A stretch of DNA of 8,884 nucleotides from Oscillospiraceae bacterium (lineage in GTDB: Bacteria > Bacillota > Clostridia > Oscillospirales > Ruminococcaceae), in assembly GCA_900752625.1 (NCBI GenBank), contig CAADWC010000163.1:1-8884 (forward strand). The letters are read 5' to 3'. The notes beneath the pieces were generated by a model. That model saw only the letters and a program-made list of their open reading frames with translations. It was not told the DNA's origin and made no database searches. The position numbers and the translations under genes are program-made. Numbering within the stretch: the first letter of the stretch is position 1; each line of letters begins with the position of its first letter. This document shows, piece by piece, positions 8,398-8,884 of the stretch.

Positions 8398-8884
8398 ATG
8401 AACGCTAAAAGACTGGCGCAGTTAGGACTGCTGACAACGATCTCACTGATAATTTTCATAATTGAGCTGCGGATTCCGAATATTGCGCCTATTCCCGGCA
8501 TGAAGCTGGGACTTGCGAACATTGTTACGGTGTATGCCGTATATCACTGCACGGCAAAGGAAGCTACGCTTATACTTTTCACAAGGATTATTCTCGGCTC
8601 GATTTTCGGAGGAAATATGCTGGCGCTGCTTTACAGTCTGGGCGGAGGAGTTTTATGCCTGCTGGGAATGCTTCTGCTCAGAAAGGTAATTGATGAAAAA
8701 CACATCTGGGTATGCAGCGTTCTGGGAGCGGTACTGCATAATATCGGGCAGATCGCCGTTGCGGCAGCTGTTATGAGAACTGCGGCTGTGATCTCATATC
8801 TTCCTTTTCTTTTGGCATCAGGATGCGTTGCAGGACTTTTAACCGGACTTTGCGCTCAGATACTGGTTGCAAGAATTAATTTAA
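8398..8884 (+). CDS. Gx transporter family protein (Hpre_diP_synt_I domain), 3' end off window
   Basis: The frame opens at ATG 8398, four bases after GAGGTGA (8387-8393), which overlaps the stop of the previous gene. It stays open for 162 codons to the window edge. The translation begins MNAKRLAQLGLLTTISLIIF and shows the family marks PIPGMKLGLANIVTVYAV, RIILGSIFGGNMLALLYSLG and SVLGAVLHNIGQIAVAAA. The protein is hydrophobic throughout, with about five membrane segments visible. The family is often annotated as heptaprenyl diphosphate synthase component I, but it resembles small ECF-type S-component transporters. With ApbE and NusG_II it fits a flavin or quinone-linked membrane redox locus. 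Family members are about 170 residues, so only a few are likely missing. A heptaprenyl synthase role is an alternative I consider less likely. Confidence 0.85.
   Translation, partial: MNAKRLAQLGLLTTISLIIFIIELRIPNIAPIPGMKLGLANIVTVYAVYHCTAKEATLILFTRIILGSIFGGNMLALLYSLGGGVLCLLGMLLLRKVIDEKHIWVCSVLGAVLHNIGQIAVAAAVMRTAAVISYLPFLLASGCVAGLLTGLCAQILVARINL

Overview
The window reads as a chromosomal segment from an anaerobic Clostridia-type Firmicute. A Ruminococcus/Oscillospiraceae-like gut organism fits best, but this is an inference from gene families, strong AGGAGG-type ribosome binding sites, sigma-A-like promoters, moderate G+C and a Gram-positive style of lipoproteins. All supported genes lie on the + strand. 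There are no tRNA or rRNA genes, insertion sequences, CRISPR arrays or phage genes.

Layout. (1) 1-273: the C-terminal end of an unidentified protein with two membrane segments, cut by the window edge. (2) 274-570: a non-coding leader with a long imperfect hairpin (314-386), two tight palindromes (414-446) and a good extended -10 promoter. This drives a lipoprotein (571-1707) whose C-terminal half looks like a C39/papain-like cysteine peptidase. (3) 1708-4261: a promoter region and a three-gene operon of an FMN reductase-like flavoprotein with an iron-sulfur type cysteine cluster, an aldo/keto reductase and a short-chain dehydrogenase. (4) 4262-6163: a second promoter region, an AKR5-like aldo/keto reductase and a LysR-family regulator, followed by a weak candidate terminator. 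(5) 6285-8884: a tightly packed operon of a DUF4405 cytochrome-b-like membrane protein, an ApbE flavin transferase, a NusG domain II protein and a Gx transporter (Hpre_diP_synt_I family) that runs off the right edge.

How the parts may work together. The promoters of regions 3 and 4 carry nearly the same 17-bp box (16 of 17 identical), placed exactly 20 bp before a TATAAT -10 element, with further similarity upstream. The two oxidoreductase units therefore look like one small regulon, and the LysR protein at 5276 is the natural candidate regulator. The enzymes are all nicotinamide- or flavin-dependent reductases, suggesting reduction or interconversion of a carbonyl, quinone or hydroxysteroid-like compound; the substrate cannot be read from sequence. 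Region 5 looks like a membrane redox module: a probable di-heme membrane protein plus covalent flavin attachment, of the kind found near RNF or extracellular electron transfer genes. The flavin-accepting protein is not in the window.

The strongest candidates for something undescribed are the duplicated promoter element with its reductase regulon and the di-heme/ApbE module. Most individual genes belong to known families.
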